A DNA stretch of 64,000 nt from assembly GCA_001769535.1 (NCBI GenBank), contig MEOH01000002.1:62001-126000 (forward strand), written 5' to 3'. Below are positions 20,119-28,926 of this stretch, piece by piece. How positions within the stretch are numbered: the first letter of the stretch is position 1; the number at the start of each line of letters is the position of its first letter. Under the pieces are notes generated by a model. The model had not been told where the DNA came from, did no database searches, and was given only the letters and a program-made list of their open reading frames with translations. Source of the DNA: Bacteroidetes bacterium GWF2_38_335 (GTDB lineage Bacteria; Bacteroidota; Bacteroidia; Bacteroidales; GWF2-38-335). The position numbers and the translations under genes were made by a program.

Positions 20119-21144
20119 ATGAAAGTTTATATTTACATATTGACTTTATTTGTTTTGCTATTGCTTTCCTGCAATACCGAGGAAAGCAAGGTAAAAAAAA
20201 GCATGTATTACTGGAAATCTGAGATGGATTTTGACCGTTCGGATGCAGATTTTTTCAGGGAAACGGGAATTGAAACACTCTATGTCAGGTTCTTTGATCT
20301 GGGATGGGATGAAGCACACGGAGCCATTCCGACAGCAGAATTCAAAACACGCAATCTGTATTTAAAGGACCTGAATGTTATCCCTGTAATATATATTATT
20401 AATGAAACCCTTGAAAAAACTGATTACAATGACATTCCCGTTTTAGCAGGGAGAATGTTTGAGAAAATTGAAAGGATGTACAGTGATTACTGCAAGGGCG
20501 GTGCAATAGATGAAATCCAGCTTGACTGTGACTGGACAGAATCTACCCAAAGCAAATATTTTACGCTGATTAAAGAAATCAGGTCAAAATCAGAGAAACT
20601 GATAATATCTGCAACCATCAGGCTTCATCAGATCAAATACAGCAAAAAGACAGGCATTCCGCCCGCTGACAAAGGCGTGCTGATGTATTACAATATGGGA
20701 CAAATAAAGAGCATCAAGGAAAGCAACTCGATTCTGAACAATGAAACAGGAAAACAATATATGTCTGAAATACGCTCCTACCCGCTCCCACTGGCGCTTG
20801 CCCTGCCGGCGTATTCCTGGGGAATCTGGTTCAGGAACAATGAGTTTAAGGGACTTGTGCACAACATCAATGAAAAAACAATTGGCACTTTAAGTTTCCT
20901 TGAAAAGACCTTTAAAAACTATTATAAGGTAAGCACCGATACAGTTTATGAAGGAATTTATTTTAGAAACGGAGATATAATTCGTCTGGAAAGCATAACA
21001 ACAGAGGAATTGGAAAATGCGGCAGAAATATGTTCGCCAGTATTTGAAAAAAACGAAAAAGAAATAATAATATACAGTTATACACCTGAAAATTCAAAAC
21101 TGATCAATGAAAAAGATATTCTTGATATTTACTCTATGTTTTAG
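20119..21144 (+). CDS. DUF3142-like lipoprotein
   Basis: A 341-residue lipoprotein: hydrophobic start MKVYIYILTLFVLLLLSC with lipid-attachment Cys18. The mature part begins MYYWKSE-like text and contains RFFDLGWDEAHGA and EIQLDCDWTESTQSKYF, which resemble the TIM-barrel-like DUF3142 family (acidic strand ends reminiscent of glycosidase barrels). I cannot point to confirmed catalytic residues. Its 3' end overlaps the following gene by 38 bases, indicating translational coupling. The role is unknown; co-occurrence with the macroglobulin suggests an envelope function. Confidence 0.7.
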   Translation: MKVYIYILTLFVLLLLSCNTEESKVKKSMYYWKSEMDFDRSDADFFRETGIETLYVRFFDLGWDEAHGAIPTAEFKTRNLYLKDLNVIPVIYIINETLEKTDYNDIPVLAGRMFEKIERMYSDYCKGGAIDEIQLDCDWTESTQSKYFTLIKEIRSKSEKLIISATIRLHQIKYSKKTGIPPADKGVLMYYNMGQIKSIKESNSILNNETGKQYMSEIRSYPLPLALALPAYSWGIWFRNNEFKGLVHNINEKTIGTLSFLEKTFKNYYKVSTDTVYEGIYFRNGDIIRLESITTEELENAAEICSPVFEKNEKEIIIYSYTPENSKLINEKDILDIYSMF

Positions 21145-23446
21145 TCTGGCCCTGGTTTTCTTCAAAGCAATTCCCTGCGGATGGGGACCCTTTGGTGAAG
21201 ATTACCGGGTTTATCTGTTTGATCCGGAGCTTTCCGAATCGGAAGAGCTTTGCCCCTACTTTTACACCACATCATTTTTAAATGGCTGCATTTACGATGC
21301 GTGGTCGAAAGTTCCTGAGGAAAATCTCAGCGAATGGAGTGAATATATCGAAAAATCAGCGGGAATTGAGGATATTGAAGAGCTGGTTTACAATACCAGG
21401 ATTGAGCATCTTCAAAGCATATCCAGGTTTACAATTCCCCAGACAGATACATTATCTGACAATAAAATGGTACTTTACATTGTCAGAAATAAGAAAAAAG
21501 ACATAGCCGACTATCTTTTATTTGCCAAGATAAATGAAAAACTATTGAGAGAAGCCGATCCGTGGGCAGAAGAAGAATTGGACAACCATGCACTTGAAAA
21601 ACAGATTGAGACAGGCAAAAAGCTCAGTTTAAAGACCAAAGACCTTTGGCTTAAGCAGCGTTACGCATACCAAACCATCACTATGATGCGGTACACTTCA
21701 AAATATCAGGAAGCAATCAATCTTTACAATACAGTGTTTCTCACACTTCCAAAAGGGAGCGAAAGCGTTATCAAATATTGGGCATTGTCGCATGTGGCAT
21801 CGTGCCAGATGTATCTGGGATTTAAAAAAGAATCTCAAATAAATTTTGCCGAAGCCTTTGTCAGCTGCCATGCAAAAAAATACTGGTCGTACATGCAGCT
21901 GGATGTGAAATATATTGATTCTGTGTTAAAAACCGGCACCCTTGAAAACGACTTCAATCTCAGGCTGGCCCGCGAGTTTAAAAATCCGGGAAGATCGCTT
22001 GATAACCTCAAGATCATTGCAACCGGGAATACCGACAATGAACTTTTCAGATCACTGATGATCAGAGAAGTAAACAAAATCGAAGACTGGCTTTTAAGCA
22101 CCCGGTACACTGATTATGCGCCGGCAATAAATCTTTGGAACATCTGGGAAAAAGAAGATATCAGGAAAAACATAGAAAGCGATAAAAAATATCTTGCTGA
22201 TTACATCAACTTTCTTGAAAGCTTGCTGAACTCCGGAAAGGTTAAGCAAAACGGATTATGGGAACTGATACTCGCGCACCTGAACTTTATTGCCGAATCG
22301 CCCCAAAACGCCAAGAAATATCTATCGCTTGCGGAGCAGCATGTACAAACAACAGAGCAGCAGATTCAGCTAAGATTTACCAGAATACTCGTAAACATTA
22401 TCTACACCGAGCATCTGGATGCCGCATTTGAAATGGAAATCTGGAAAGATCTGCGCTGGCTCATGGAAAGCAAGGAGTTCAATTATAAAGTACAGCGCTC
22501 ATTTTCCAATCTGATGCTGGCACTATTCCAGGCATATCACAACAAAGGAATGCATACCGAAGCTGCGCTGTTCATGGCATCCGAAATAAATCGCAAACCA
22601 ATTGAGAAAGACAGTGTAATTACAGAATTCGTCGAACCGGATGTTACGTATGGGTACTATTCATGCGGTGTAACAAGATGGTGGGATTATTCAGATGTCT
22701 TTTTCTATCTTGATGAGTTTGCCTCAGCTGCCGAAACAAAAAAATTCCTTGATATTATTGAGTCGGAGAAAAAATCACCGCTGGAAAAACTTCTGACAGC
22801 AGATGTAAAAGTTGACAATGTGAGATTAAGAGATTTGACGGGTACAATGTATTTAAGGAATGATGATCTGCAAAATGCCCTGAAATATTACAGTGAAATT
22901 CCCGATACTTTTTGGAACACGCAATATTATTACCGGGAATATCTGTCAAGAAATCCCTATAAATTATACAATTATTCAGGAAATTACGATCCAAAGGATA
23001 CCGTTTATGCAAACAAGAAGTATTTCACCGAAACGCTCATAAAAAAGAAAGCGCAGTACGAAAAAGCAACAGGCGTTGAAAAAGCCGAACTGGCCGAGGA
23101 GCTTGGGAGTGCCTACTTTAATATGACGTACAACGGAAAAAGCTGGCATTACCAGTGTTACGGGAAAAGCATCAGCAATTACTATGTTTTGTACACAAAG
23201 CACAATTATCTGATAAGTGATGACTATCAGTACAATCTAAAAGGCACCGAATATTTCAGAAAAGCTTTTGAATACCACACCGATCCGTATAAAAAAGCAG
23301 AGTGTTTATTTGAGGCAGCGCTGATGTTCAAATCAAAAGATGAAGGTGCGGCTAATGAATTTGCCCGTTTGCTAAAAAAGAGCTATCCCGAAAGGTTCAA
23401 ATATTATAAAATGGTTTGTCCGGGGTTGGGGTATTATGCCAGGTAG
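21107..23446 (+). CDS. Large exported, mostly helical protein (TPR-like), unknown function
   Basis: A 779-residue protein with signal peptide MKKIFLIFTLCFSLALVFF. The mature start CGWGPFGEDYRVYLFDPEL is followed by helical repeats through most of the chain (for example YQEAINLYNTVF near residue 200 and NDDLQNALKYYSEIPDTFW near 585), suggesting TPR-like solenoids. The last 100 residues contain TEYFRKAFEYHTDPYKKAECLFEAA, again TPR-like. It overlaps the upstream lipoprotein gene by 38 bases. No enzyme motif is seen. It probably works as a scaffold with its two operon partners; this is inference from gene order. Confidence 0.7.
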   Translation: MKKIFLIFTLCFSLALVFFKAIPCGWGPFGEDYRVYLFDPELSESEELCPYFYTTSFLNGCIYDAWSKVPEENLSEWSEYIEKSAGIEDIEELVYNTRIEHLQSISRFTIPQTDTLSDNKMVLYIVRNKKKDIADYLLFAKINEKLLREADPWAEEELDNHALEKQIETGKKLSLKTKDLWLKQRYAYQTITMMRYTSKYQEAINLYNTVFLTLPKGSESVIKYWALSHVASCQMYLGFKKESQINFAEAFVSCHAKKYWSYMQLDVKYIDSVLKTGTLENDFNLRLAREFKNPGRSLDNLKIIATGNTDNELFRSLMIREVNKIEDWLLSTRYTDYAPAINLWNIWEKEDIRKNIESDKKYLADYINFLESLLNSGKVKQNGLWELILAHLNFIAESPQNAKKYLSLAEQHVQTTEQQIQLRFTRILVNIIYTEHLDAAFEMEIWKDLRWLMESKEFNYKVQRSFSNLMLALFQAYHNKGMHTEAALFMASEINRKPIEKDSVITEFVEPDVTYGYYSCGVTRWWDYSDVFFYLDEFASAAETKKFLDIIESEKKSPLEKLLTADVKVDNVRLRDLTGTMYLRNDDLQNALKYYSEIPDTFWNTQYYYREYLSRNPYKLYNYSGNYDPKDTVYANKKYFTETLIKKKAQYEKATGVEKAELAEELGSAYFNMTYNGKSWHYQCYGKSISNYYVLYTKHNYLISDDYQYNLKGTEYFRKAFEYHTDPYKKAECLFEAALMFKSKDEGAANEFARLLKKSYPERFKYYKMVCPGLGYYAR

Positions 23447-23574
23447 TGTTCTAAGTCGCAGGCTTAAGATAGTGGCCTAAGTCGCAGATTTAATATAGCG
23501 TTTTATGTCGGAGACTTAATATAGCGTCTTATGTCGGAGACTTAATTTTGCGTCCTAAGTCGGAGACTTGGGAC
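23445..23574. repeat. Five tandem 26-base repeats
   Basis: Five units of exactly 26 bases, each of the pattern AGYG-n2-CTAAGTCG-n-AGACTTAATAT with small changes, begin at the stop codon of the 779-residue gene. The core AAGTCGGAGACTT is a near-palindrome. Two more units sit at 23925-23976 on the far side of the 21-base array. Confidence 0.85.
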
Positions 23575-23587
23575 AGCATTATAAATT

Positions 23588-23637
23588 TCCGCAGGTTGAA
23601 ACCTGCGGTTATGATTGGGTAACTCCTTCGGAGTTAG
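23588..23637. repeat. Two small hairpins inside the repeat region
   Basis: CCGCAGGTT/AACCTGCGG forms one short-loop hairpin and AACTCC/GGAGTT forms another. They sit between the 26-base and 21-base arrays. There is no gene here; they add to a 580-base repeat-only intergenic region. Confidence 0.65.
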
Positions 23638-23686
23638 GTTCACGCAGCTTCTGCTTTTTACCCTCCTGAACAATAGCTTTGAAGGA

Positions 23687-23917
23687 TTAAACAGATCGAA
23701 TGTACTATTAAACAGATCGAATGTACTATTAAACAAATCGAAGGTAACATTAAACAAATCGAATGTAATGTTAAACCAATTGAATGTAGTATTAAACAGA
23801 TCGAAGGTCTTTGTCTGCTGGTCGAATGTCTTTGTTAACTGATCGAAGATCTTTGTCTGCTGATCGACCGTCTTTGTTTACTGATTGAATGATATTGTTT
23901 GCTGATTGAATGGAAAT
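23687..23917. repeat. Eleven tandem 21-base repeats (minisatellite)
   Basis: Eleven units of exactly 21 bases. The first six start TTAAACARATCGAA; the last five start GTYTRCTGATYGAA. Unit length is a multiple of three, so each strand can be read as a 7-residue repeat (LNRSNVL forward, FNSTFDL reverse). However, a TGA in unit 8 ends the forward frame, no ribosome-binding site or signal is apparent, and the flanks are repeats, so I treat it as non-coding. Confidence 0.9.
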
Positions 23918-23924
23918 TAAAGTT

Positions 23925-23976
23925 GGGAATTTAAGTCGGAGACTTAATATAGTGTCCTAAGTCTGCGACTTAGGAC
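23925..23976. repeat. Two further 26-base repeat units
   Basis: Two units of the same 26-base family as 23445-23574 (cores AAGTCGGAGACTT and AAGTCTGCGACTT). They bracket the 21-base array on its right side, 50 bases before the fucosidase start. Confidence 0.8.
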
Positions 23977-24027
23977 AGCGGTTTGAATTTTTAATAATAA
24001 ATGCCATATTTGTAAAAACGATGTGTT

Positions 24028-25698
24028 ATGGCAAATTTTCTTTCTTTATTCCTGAGTGTTTCTTTCGTAATAGGAATGGTTAATGGCAGTAAAAGCCAAA
24101 ATGATACTTTTCCGGCTATGCCCACTCCCGAGCAGGTTTTATGGCAAGACATGGAACTTTCTATGTTTGTTCATTTTGCGCCAAACACCTGGGAAGGCAC
24201 CGAAACGGATAACAGGGTAACTCCGCTCGCCCGCATCAATCCCGAAAAGCTGGATGTTAACCAATGGATTGACGCTGCCGAATCGTTCGGAGCAAAAATG
24301 ATCATTTTCGTTGCCAAGCATGCCGGGGGATTTTGCATGTGGCAGACAGAAACCACCGATTACAGCATCAAAAATACTCCTTATAAAAACGGAAAAGGCG
24401 ACATTCTTGATGAAATTGCTAAAGCATGTTTTGAGCGCGGGATGAAGCTTGGGATTTATATCTATCCCGGGGATGATACCTGGGGTGCCTACGCAGGCGG
24501 TGGCGGCCGCACCAAAGACCCGACGAAACAGGAAGCTTATAATAAGGTGCTGAGAATGCAATGGGAAGAGGTGCTTTCACGGTACGGAAAACAGATTTCT
24601 GAAATCTGGTATGACGGCGGGCTGGTAGTTCCGTTGGAAGATATTGTAAAAAAATATGCTCCGGACGCCATTGTTTTTCAGGGTCCGTTTGCCAGCATCC
24701 GCTGGGTTGGAAATGAACAGGGCTTTGCTCCTTACCCTGCGTGGAACGGAGTAAAAACCGAGGATGCAAAAACCGGCATTGCCACAGCCGATCATGGAAA
24801 TCCCGATGGCAAATCATGGCTGCCCCTCGAAGTGGATGTTCCGCTTAAAGACCACAACTGGTTCTGGTCTCCAACTAATAGCAAAAATCTTCGAAATGCC
24901 GGGCAATTGATGGATATGTATTATAAATCGGTGGGACGCGGAGCGGTATTGCTTTTGAACTCGGCGCCCGACACAACCGGACTGATACCAGCGGAGGATA
25001 TGGCCATCTATAAAGAATTCGGAGAAGAAATAAAAAAGAGGTTTTTAAACTGTATTGCCACCACCGAGGAAAAAGGCGAAGTAATTACCACTGAATTCGC
25101 TGCAAAAACCATGGCTGATCATGTTGTGATATGTGAGGATATCATTTTTGGAGAACGGGTAAGAGAATATGTGGTTGAATACCGTTCGGGCGGCCAATGG
25201 CTTGAGATTTCGCGGGGCACCTCCATCGGACATAAAAGGATTGAGAAATTTGATCCGGTTGAAGCTGAGGCAGTCAGGGTAAGATTTTTAAAATATTCGT
25301 ATCTGCCCGTTATCAGGGAACTTTCGGTTTATTATTCAGGGATAACAGATGAATCAAACCAGCTGACTGCAGATAAAAAGGATGTTCTGGTCGCCAGTCA
25401 GACCATTACCAAAACAGGAAAATTCGAGATTGACCTGACCGGATATATTAAAAAGGCCGGACAATATAAGGTGATTGCAAAAAGCAACGGAAAAGCCATG
25501 ACTTTCGATGAAGTGGCTGTTTTTCTGCACGGAGTTGAAACGCCGGGATTTGCTGCAGCCAAAGACGACGGAAGCTGCAATTTAAATATCACCGCACATC
25601 CTACAGGCGAAAAGAGCTCAATTATATTAAAGGGCAAACTGAATTTGGGAAAAGTAAACGGTGAATTTAAAATGGATTTTTATATCCAGCACAATTAA
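24028..25698 (+). CDS. GH29 alpha-L-fucosidase with C-terminal F5/8-type domain
   Basis: A 556-residue exported glycosidase releasing alpha-linked L-fucose from glycans. After a signal peptide (about residues 1-24), the GH29 barrel shows MFVHFAPNTWEG, AKHAGGFCMWQTETTDYS and EIWYDGG, in which Asp196 fits the GH29 nucleophile position. The KHAGGF motif with WQT is the substrate-binding loop. Residues of about 345-435 look like an F5/8 type C (carbohydrate-binding) domain. The tail has no T9SS domain, so a periplasmic enzyme is likely. It faces a reverse-strand GH95-like enzyme 900 bases away, which suggests a shared fucosylated substrate. The start ATG at 24028 gives the best signal peptide. 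Confidence 0.93.
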   Translation: MANFLSLFLSVSFVIGMVNGSKSQNDTFPAMPTPEQVLWQDMELSMFVHFAPNTWEGTETDNRVTPLARINPEKLDVNQWIDAAESFGAKMIIFVAKHAGGFCMWQTETTDYSIKNTPYKNGKGDILDEIAKACFERGMKLGIYIYPGDDTWGAYAGGGGRTKDPTKQEAYNKVLRMQWEEVLSRYGKQISEIWYDGGLVVPLEDIVKKYAPDAIVFQGPFASIRWVGNEQGFAPYPAWNGVKTEDAKTGIATADHGNPDGKSWLPLEVDVPLKDHNWFWSPTNSKNLRNAGQLMDMYYKSVGRGAVLLLNSAPDTTGLIPAEDMAIYKEFGEEIKKRFLNCIATTEEKGEVITTEFAAKTMADHVVICEDIIFGERVREYVVEYRSGGQWLEISRGTSIGHKRIEKFDPVEAEAVRVRFLKYSYLPVIRELSVYYSGITDESNQLTADKKDVLVASQTITKTGKFEIDLTGYIKKAGQYKVIAKSNGKAMTFDEVAVFLHGVETPGFAAAKDDGSCNLNITAHPTGEKSSIILKGKLNLGKVNGEFKMDFYIQHN

Positions 25699-25807
25699 CT
25701 TAATCTTCTGGTATACGTTCCTCTGGTTGTTCATTAACAAAAAAAAAATGCATTAGCAAACTTAGCAATTCTTTCATTTTTCCATGCACGGAGAATCGTT
25801 TTCATTT

Positions 25808-25852
25808 CCGCCGTAACAAAAAGTATCTTCCTAAAAGAATCACGGTCGGCGG
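25808..25852. repeat. 45-base CCGCCG hairpin element, copy 2
   Basis: CCGCCGT and TCGGCGG bracket a 31-base loop, again preceded by TTCATTT. This copy stands alone, without the double-hairpin module that accompanies the other three, and lies between two converging genes, where it could act as a weak terminator. Confidence 0.8.
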
Positions 25853-25915
25853 TTTTTTCACTTAAATCATATATTCTACAGAGGGTATGGTGCTCTGCAC
25901 CTTAAGCAGCAACCC

Positions 25916-26521
25916 CTATTTAAACCCCAAAATCAGCGATACGGTATTAAAATACAGATCATTCAGCTGGAAGCTTCTGTTTATATCGCGCAATCCAACT
26001 GAATATTTCAGTTCGGGTGAGAAAATGAAATCTTGATTTTTTCTTTCCATTCCGATTCCAAAATCAATAGTAAAATCATGATTTTCAAAAGCTATGGAAT
26101 TATTTTCTAAATTTTTTCGATAGGATGGTCCGGCTACAAAATAAAAATTGTTTTCCTTTTCGGATGACCTGAAATTAAAATGGCAGGCAAACTCAATGGC
26201 CATAGGGAAAGCTTCACCAAGCAGAGTGGCTTCAAAGTTTGAGACCTTATAAACATCGGCATCATAAAAGGCCAACCCTGCTTTTGGGGAAAGAGAAAAA
26301 TGTTTTCCCAATCGAAAATCCGCAAGCAATCCAAGTGTAAATGAGAAACCATTATCAAAGTCAATACCTGTTGGTTCGCCCATCTTGGATTGAAGAATAG
26401 TGTAATTGGTTCCAAGCCAAAAGCCCAGGTTTGTTTCAATTTTTTTGGTGCTATTTTCTTCCTGAGCATTAACAAATACTGTGCACAGAGCCAGAAACAG
26501 TGCTAAAAGGATGGTTTTCAT
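25916..26521 (-). CDS. Small outer-membrane beta-barrel protein
   Basis: A 201-residue protein with a clear signal peptide (MKTILLALFLALCTVFVNA, cut before Q) and a mature part of alternating hydrophobic and polar strands, such as FSFTLGLLADFRLGKHFSLS and FIFSPELKYSVGL. This matches the PorT-like/outer-membrane beta-barrel (PF13568) group common in Bacteroidetes. The final residues TVSLILGFK form a typical barrel closing strand. Function is unknown; no neighbour fixes its role. It is the last gene on the reverse strand before the converging GH29 gene. Confidence 0.8.
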   Translation of the reverse strand: MKTILLALFLALCTVFVNAQEENSTKKIETNLGFWLGTNYTILQSKMGEPTGIDFDNGFSFTLGLLADFRLGKHFSLSPKAGLAFYDADVYKVSNFEATLLGEAFPMAIEFACHFNFRSSEKENNFYFVAGPSYRKNLENNSIAFENHDFTIDFGIGMERKNQDFIFSPELKYSVGLRDINRSFQLNDLYFNTVSLILGFK

Positions 26522-26606
26522 AATCTCTGATTTTTAGGTTAAAAATAGAATATTAATCTTTAATATTTCCATAAAAACTTAAAAAGCATTTTTTTATTGT
26601 TTATCA

Positions 26607-28916
26607 CTAAATTGCACTTAAATGAATTATTTCACCCGCCGATGTTTCAAAAACAAGCACCCCTTCTTTTCCTTTTTTGTAATCATTGCTGCATTCAAAT
26701 TTATCCGCGAAGGGGTTTTTCAGAACCAGCTTCCCTCCTTTTTCTGCTGTGATGGTGACTAAACTAACCTTTCCTTTTTCAAGTTTTGCAGAAACCAGAA
26801 AAGCCCCTTCGGTCCTGAGGTTTTTAAAACCGGCATCCATCCACCACGAAGGAATCGCAGGAAATATCCTGACCACTCCGGTATGGCTTTGAATGAGCAT
26901 TTCCTGAAGGCCTGCAGCAAAAGCAAAATTGCCTTCGAGGGTAAACGGACTGTAGGTCATGGAGGATTTTCCGGTACCCGACTGATCTCCGTTTACATGA
27001 AAACTGTTCGGAAAACAAAAACAAGTTGCAAAAGTCCGCAAAGCATCAGCAGCCCCTTCCCCATCAAAAGCTCTGGCTTTCAGATTTCCAAGCCATGCAT
27101 AAGAATATCCACACCAGTTTTCCGGGCCATATACATCAAGGTTTTTGATGGTTTTTTGTATTATTTCACTGTCGTTTTTTCCATTGGAAAAGTCAATCAA
27201 TCCCAATGGGTGGATGGCCATTAAATGGGAAAAATGCCTGTGTGATTCAACATACGGAAAACCTTTTGCAAAGGTCAATCCTGAAATATCATCCACATCA
27301 AATTGTGGCCACAGGGCAAGTTCCTTTTTCCATTTTGCAGCCTCATCCTTTTTCCCGAGTTCGAGTGCCAGTTCAGCGGCTTTCCCGAAGGTCCAGCGGA
27401 CAAGAGCCAGATCAAAATTGGTCATTTTCGGGAACCATGCATTGCGGGAGTTGTCGAATATTTCGGGACTGGAGCTTAACGGGAGTTTTTTATGACCGGT
27501 TGAATCCATTACCGAAATTGCCTGAAGAAAAACCGCAGTGTTTTCTATCCATGGCCATGCCTTGTTTTCCAGGAATTCTTTGTCCATGGAATACCTCCAT
27601 TGCAAATAGTAATGATGTGCCAGCCATGCTGAGACAGTTGGTCCGAAGGCGTATTGAATCCACCCGCCCATGGGTTGCCCGTCGAGGGTTGATACTCCGG
27701 GCACATTCAAACCTTCCACTTCATAATACTTTTTGGTATAATCAAGAAAATTCTTTTTGTTTTTCTCAAGCCAGTCAATAAAGCCCATGGCCTCGTCAAG
27801 GTGGTTTGAGGAATAGCATGGCCAATAGCTGAGTTGGGTATTCAGGTCGTTGTGAAAATCGCCTTTCCACGGGGGCAATTTGCCGTTATCGGCAGTCCAG
27901 ATGGCCTGCAGCGAAACAGGCGGTGCATTGTTTCCTGAAGCAGCTTTCATTTTATACATTTCGAGATACCACTGTCGCTGCAAAACGGAATCAGGGACAG
28001 AAATATCCGAACGGTTCCAGAACTCTTCCCATTTTTTCGAATGGATTAAGTAACTCTTGAAGAAACCATCTTTCAGGGCATTGATGCAGCTTACCAGGGG
28101 ATCTTCCTTTGGCATTTCACCGGCTTTTGCAGAAGTAATTGTCCAGCAAATTTCTTGGGCATATTTTACTTTCTGCCAGCAGAGGGCAATTTTGTATGAA
28201 AATCCGTTCCATCCGGGTTGTTCGTATGTTGCGGCATTTTCAGTTTTTATCAGCACACCTTTATCATATCCAAGTCGACTGATATCCTGTCCGGTAACCG
28301 GATTTTCGCTTTCAGATTCCTTTTCGGAATGGTAAAGCGGGGGACAAATTTCCGGGATTATTTCATCGGGAACCCCTTCTAATCTGATCCATCCGGTATT
28401 TTGATCACTCCGGATATAAATCAGCAATTTAACCCGGTTGTTCCATTTTATCTCACACAAGCCGTCAGAAAGATAAAGTTCCACCGACATGATCTTTCCA
28501 AACTTTGAAACATCAATTTCCAGTGCTCCGGCCGGTATTTTAGACGGAGCGGGATTCTGGTCATAGGGAGCATCAAAAAGATTCTGAACCTTATCATAGG
28601 TATTGTTTTTCCACTGCTCGAGAACCCAGGAAAATTTCCACTCAGGTTTATCCAGATTGTCCATGGGTCTGAGATCCCAGAGATCAGCACGGTCGAGTGA
28701 AATCCTTAATTTACCGTCCTTTTGCCAGACAAGGGCGCCGAGCATGCCATTGCCGAGTGGGATTCCCTTGTCCCAGCTTTCGGGCAGGGAATTGAATTTC
28801 AGATTGAATTTTTTATCAGGGCCCGGCTTTTTATCCTGAGGAACGAAGGAACAGAAAAACAAAAATAAAGCAGGAGCAATAAGGGAAAGAAAGCAAAAAA
28901 GCGGAAGTTTTTTCAT
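26607..28916 (-). CDS. GH95-like alpha-L-fucosidase
   Basis: A 769-residue exported glycosidase. The hydrophobic start MKKLPLFCFLSLIAPALFLF contains Cys residues that may act in lipidation. The early motif IPLGNGMLGALVWQ followed by LDRADLWDLRP is the GH95 N-terminal beta-sandwich signature. The (alpha/alpha)6 part carries HNDLNTQLSYWP (residues 355-366, with Asn356 and Asn359 matching the paired catalytic asparagines of GH95 imperfectly) and SSSPE with Glu485 at the acid position. GH95 enzymes invert alpha-1,2-linked fucose or galactose. Because the Asn pair spacing is not exactly canonical, substrate specificity is open. It pairs with the GH29 enzyme across the convergent gap. Confidence 0.85.
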   Translation of the reverse strand: MKKLPLFCFLSLIAPALFLFFCSFVPQDKKPGPDKKFNLKFNSLPESWDKGIPLGNGMLGALVWQKDGKLRISLDRADLWDLRPMDNLDKPEWKFSWVLEQWKNNTYDKVQNLFDAPYDQNPAPSKIPAGALEIDVSKFGKIMSVELYLSDGLCEIKWNNRVKLLIYIRSDQNTGWIRLEGVPDEIIPEICPPLYHSEKESESENPVTGQDISRLGYDKGVLIKTENAATYEQPGWNGFSYKIALCWQKVKYAQEICWTITSAKAGEMPKEDPLVSCINALKDGFFKSYLIHSKKWEEFWNRSDISVPDSVLQRQWYLEMYKMKAASGNNAPPVSLQAIWTADNGKLPPWKGDFHNDLNTQLSYWPCYSSNHLDEAMGFIDWLEKNKKNFLDYTKKYYEVEGLNVPGVSTLDGQPMGGWIQYAFGPTVSAWLAHHYYLQWRYSMDKEFLENKAWPWIENTAVFLQAISVMDSTGHKKLPLSSSPEIFDNSRNAWFPKMTNFDLALVRWTFGKAAELALELGKKDEAAKWKKELALWPQFDVDDISGLTFAKGFPYVESHRHFSHLMAIHPLGLIDFSNGKNDSEIIQKTIKNLDVYGPENWCGYSYAWLGNLKARAFDGEGAADALRTFATCFCFPNSFHVNGDQSGTGKSSMTYSPFTLEGNFAFAAGLQEMLIQSHTGVVRIFPAIPSWWMDAGFKNLRTEGAFLVSAKLEKGKVSLVTITAEKGGKLVLKNPFADKFECSNDYKKGKEGVLVFETSAGEIIHLSAI

Positions 28917-28926
28917 TTAATCTCAA

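Noticed and set aside
23615-23842. Forward coding frame of 75 residues with LNRSNVL repeats, and reverse frame with FNSTFDL repeats
   Set aside because: Both come from one tandem DNA repeat, lack a ribosome-binding site or signal peptide, and the forward frame is cut inside the array.
23445-23976. CRISPR array
   Set aside because: The 26- and 21-base units are contiguous, with no unique spacers, and no cas genes are nearby.
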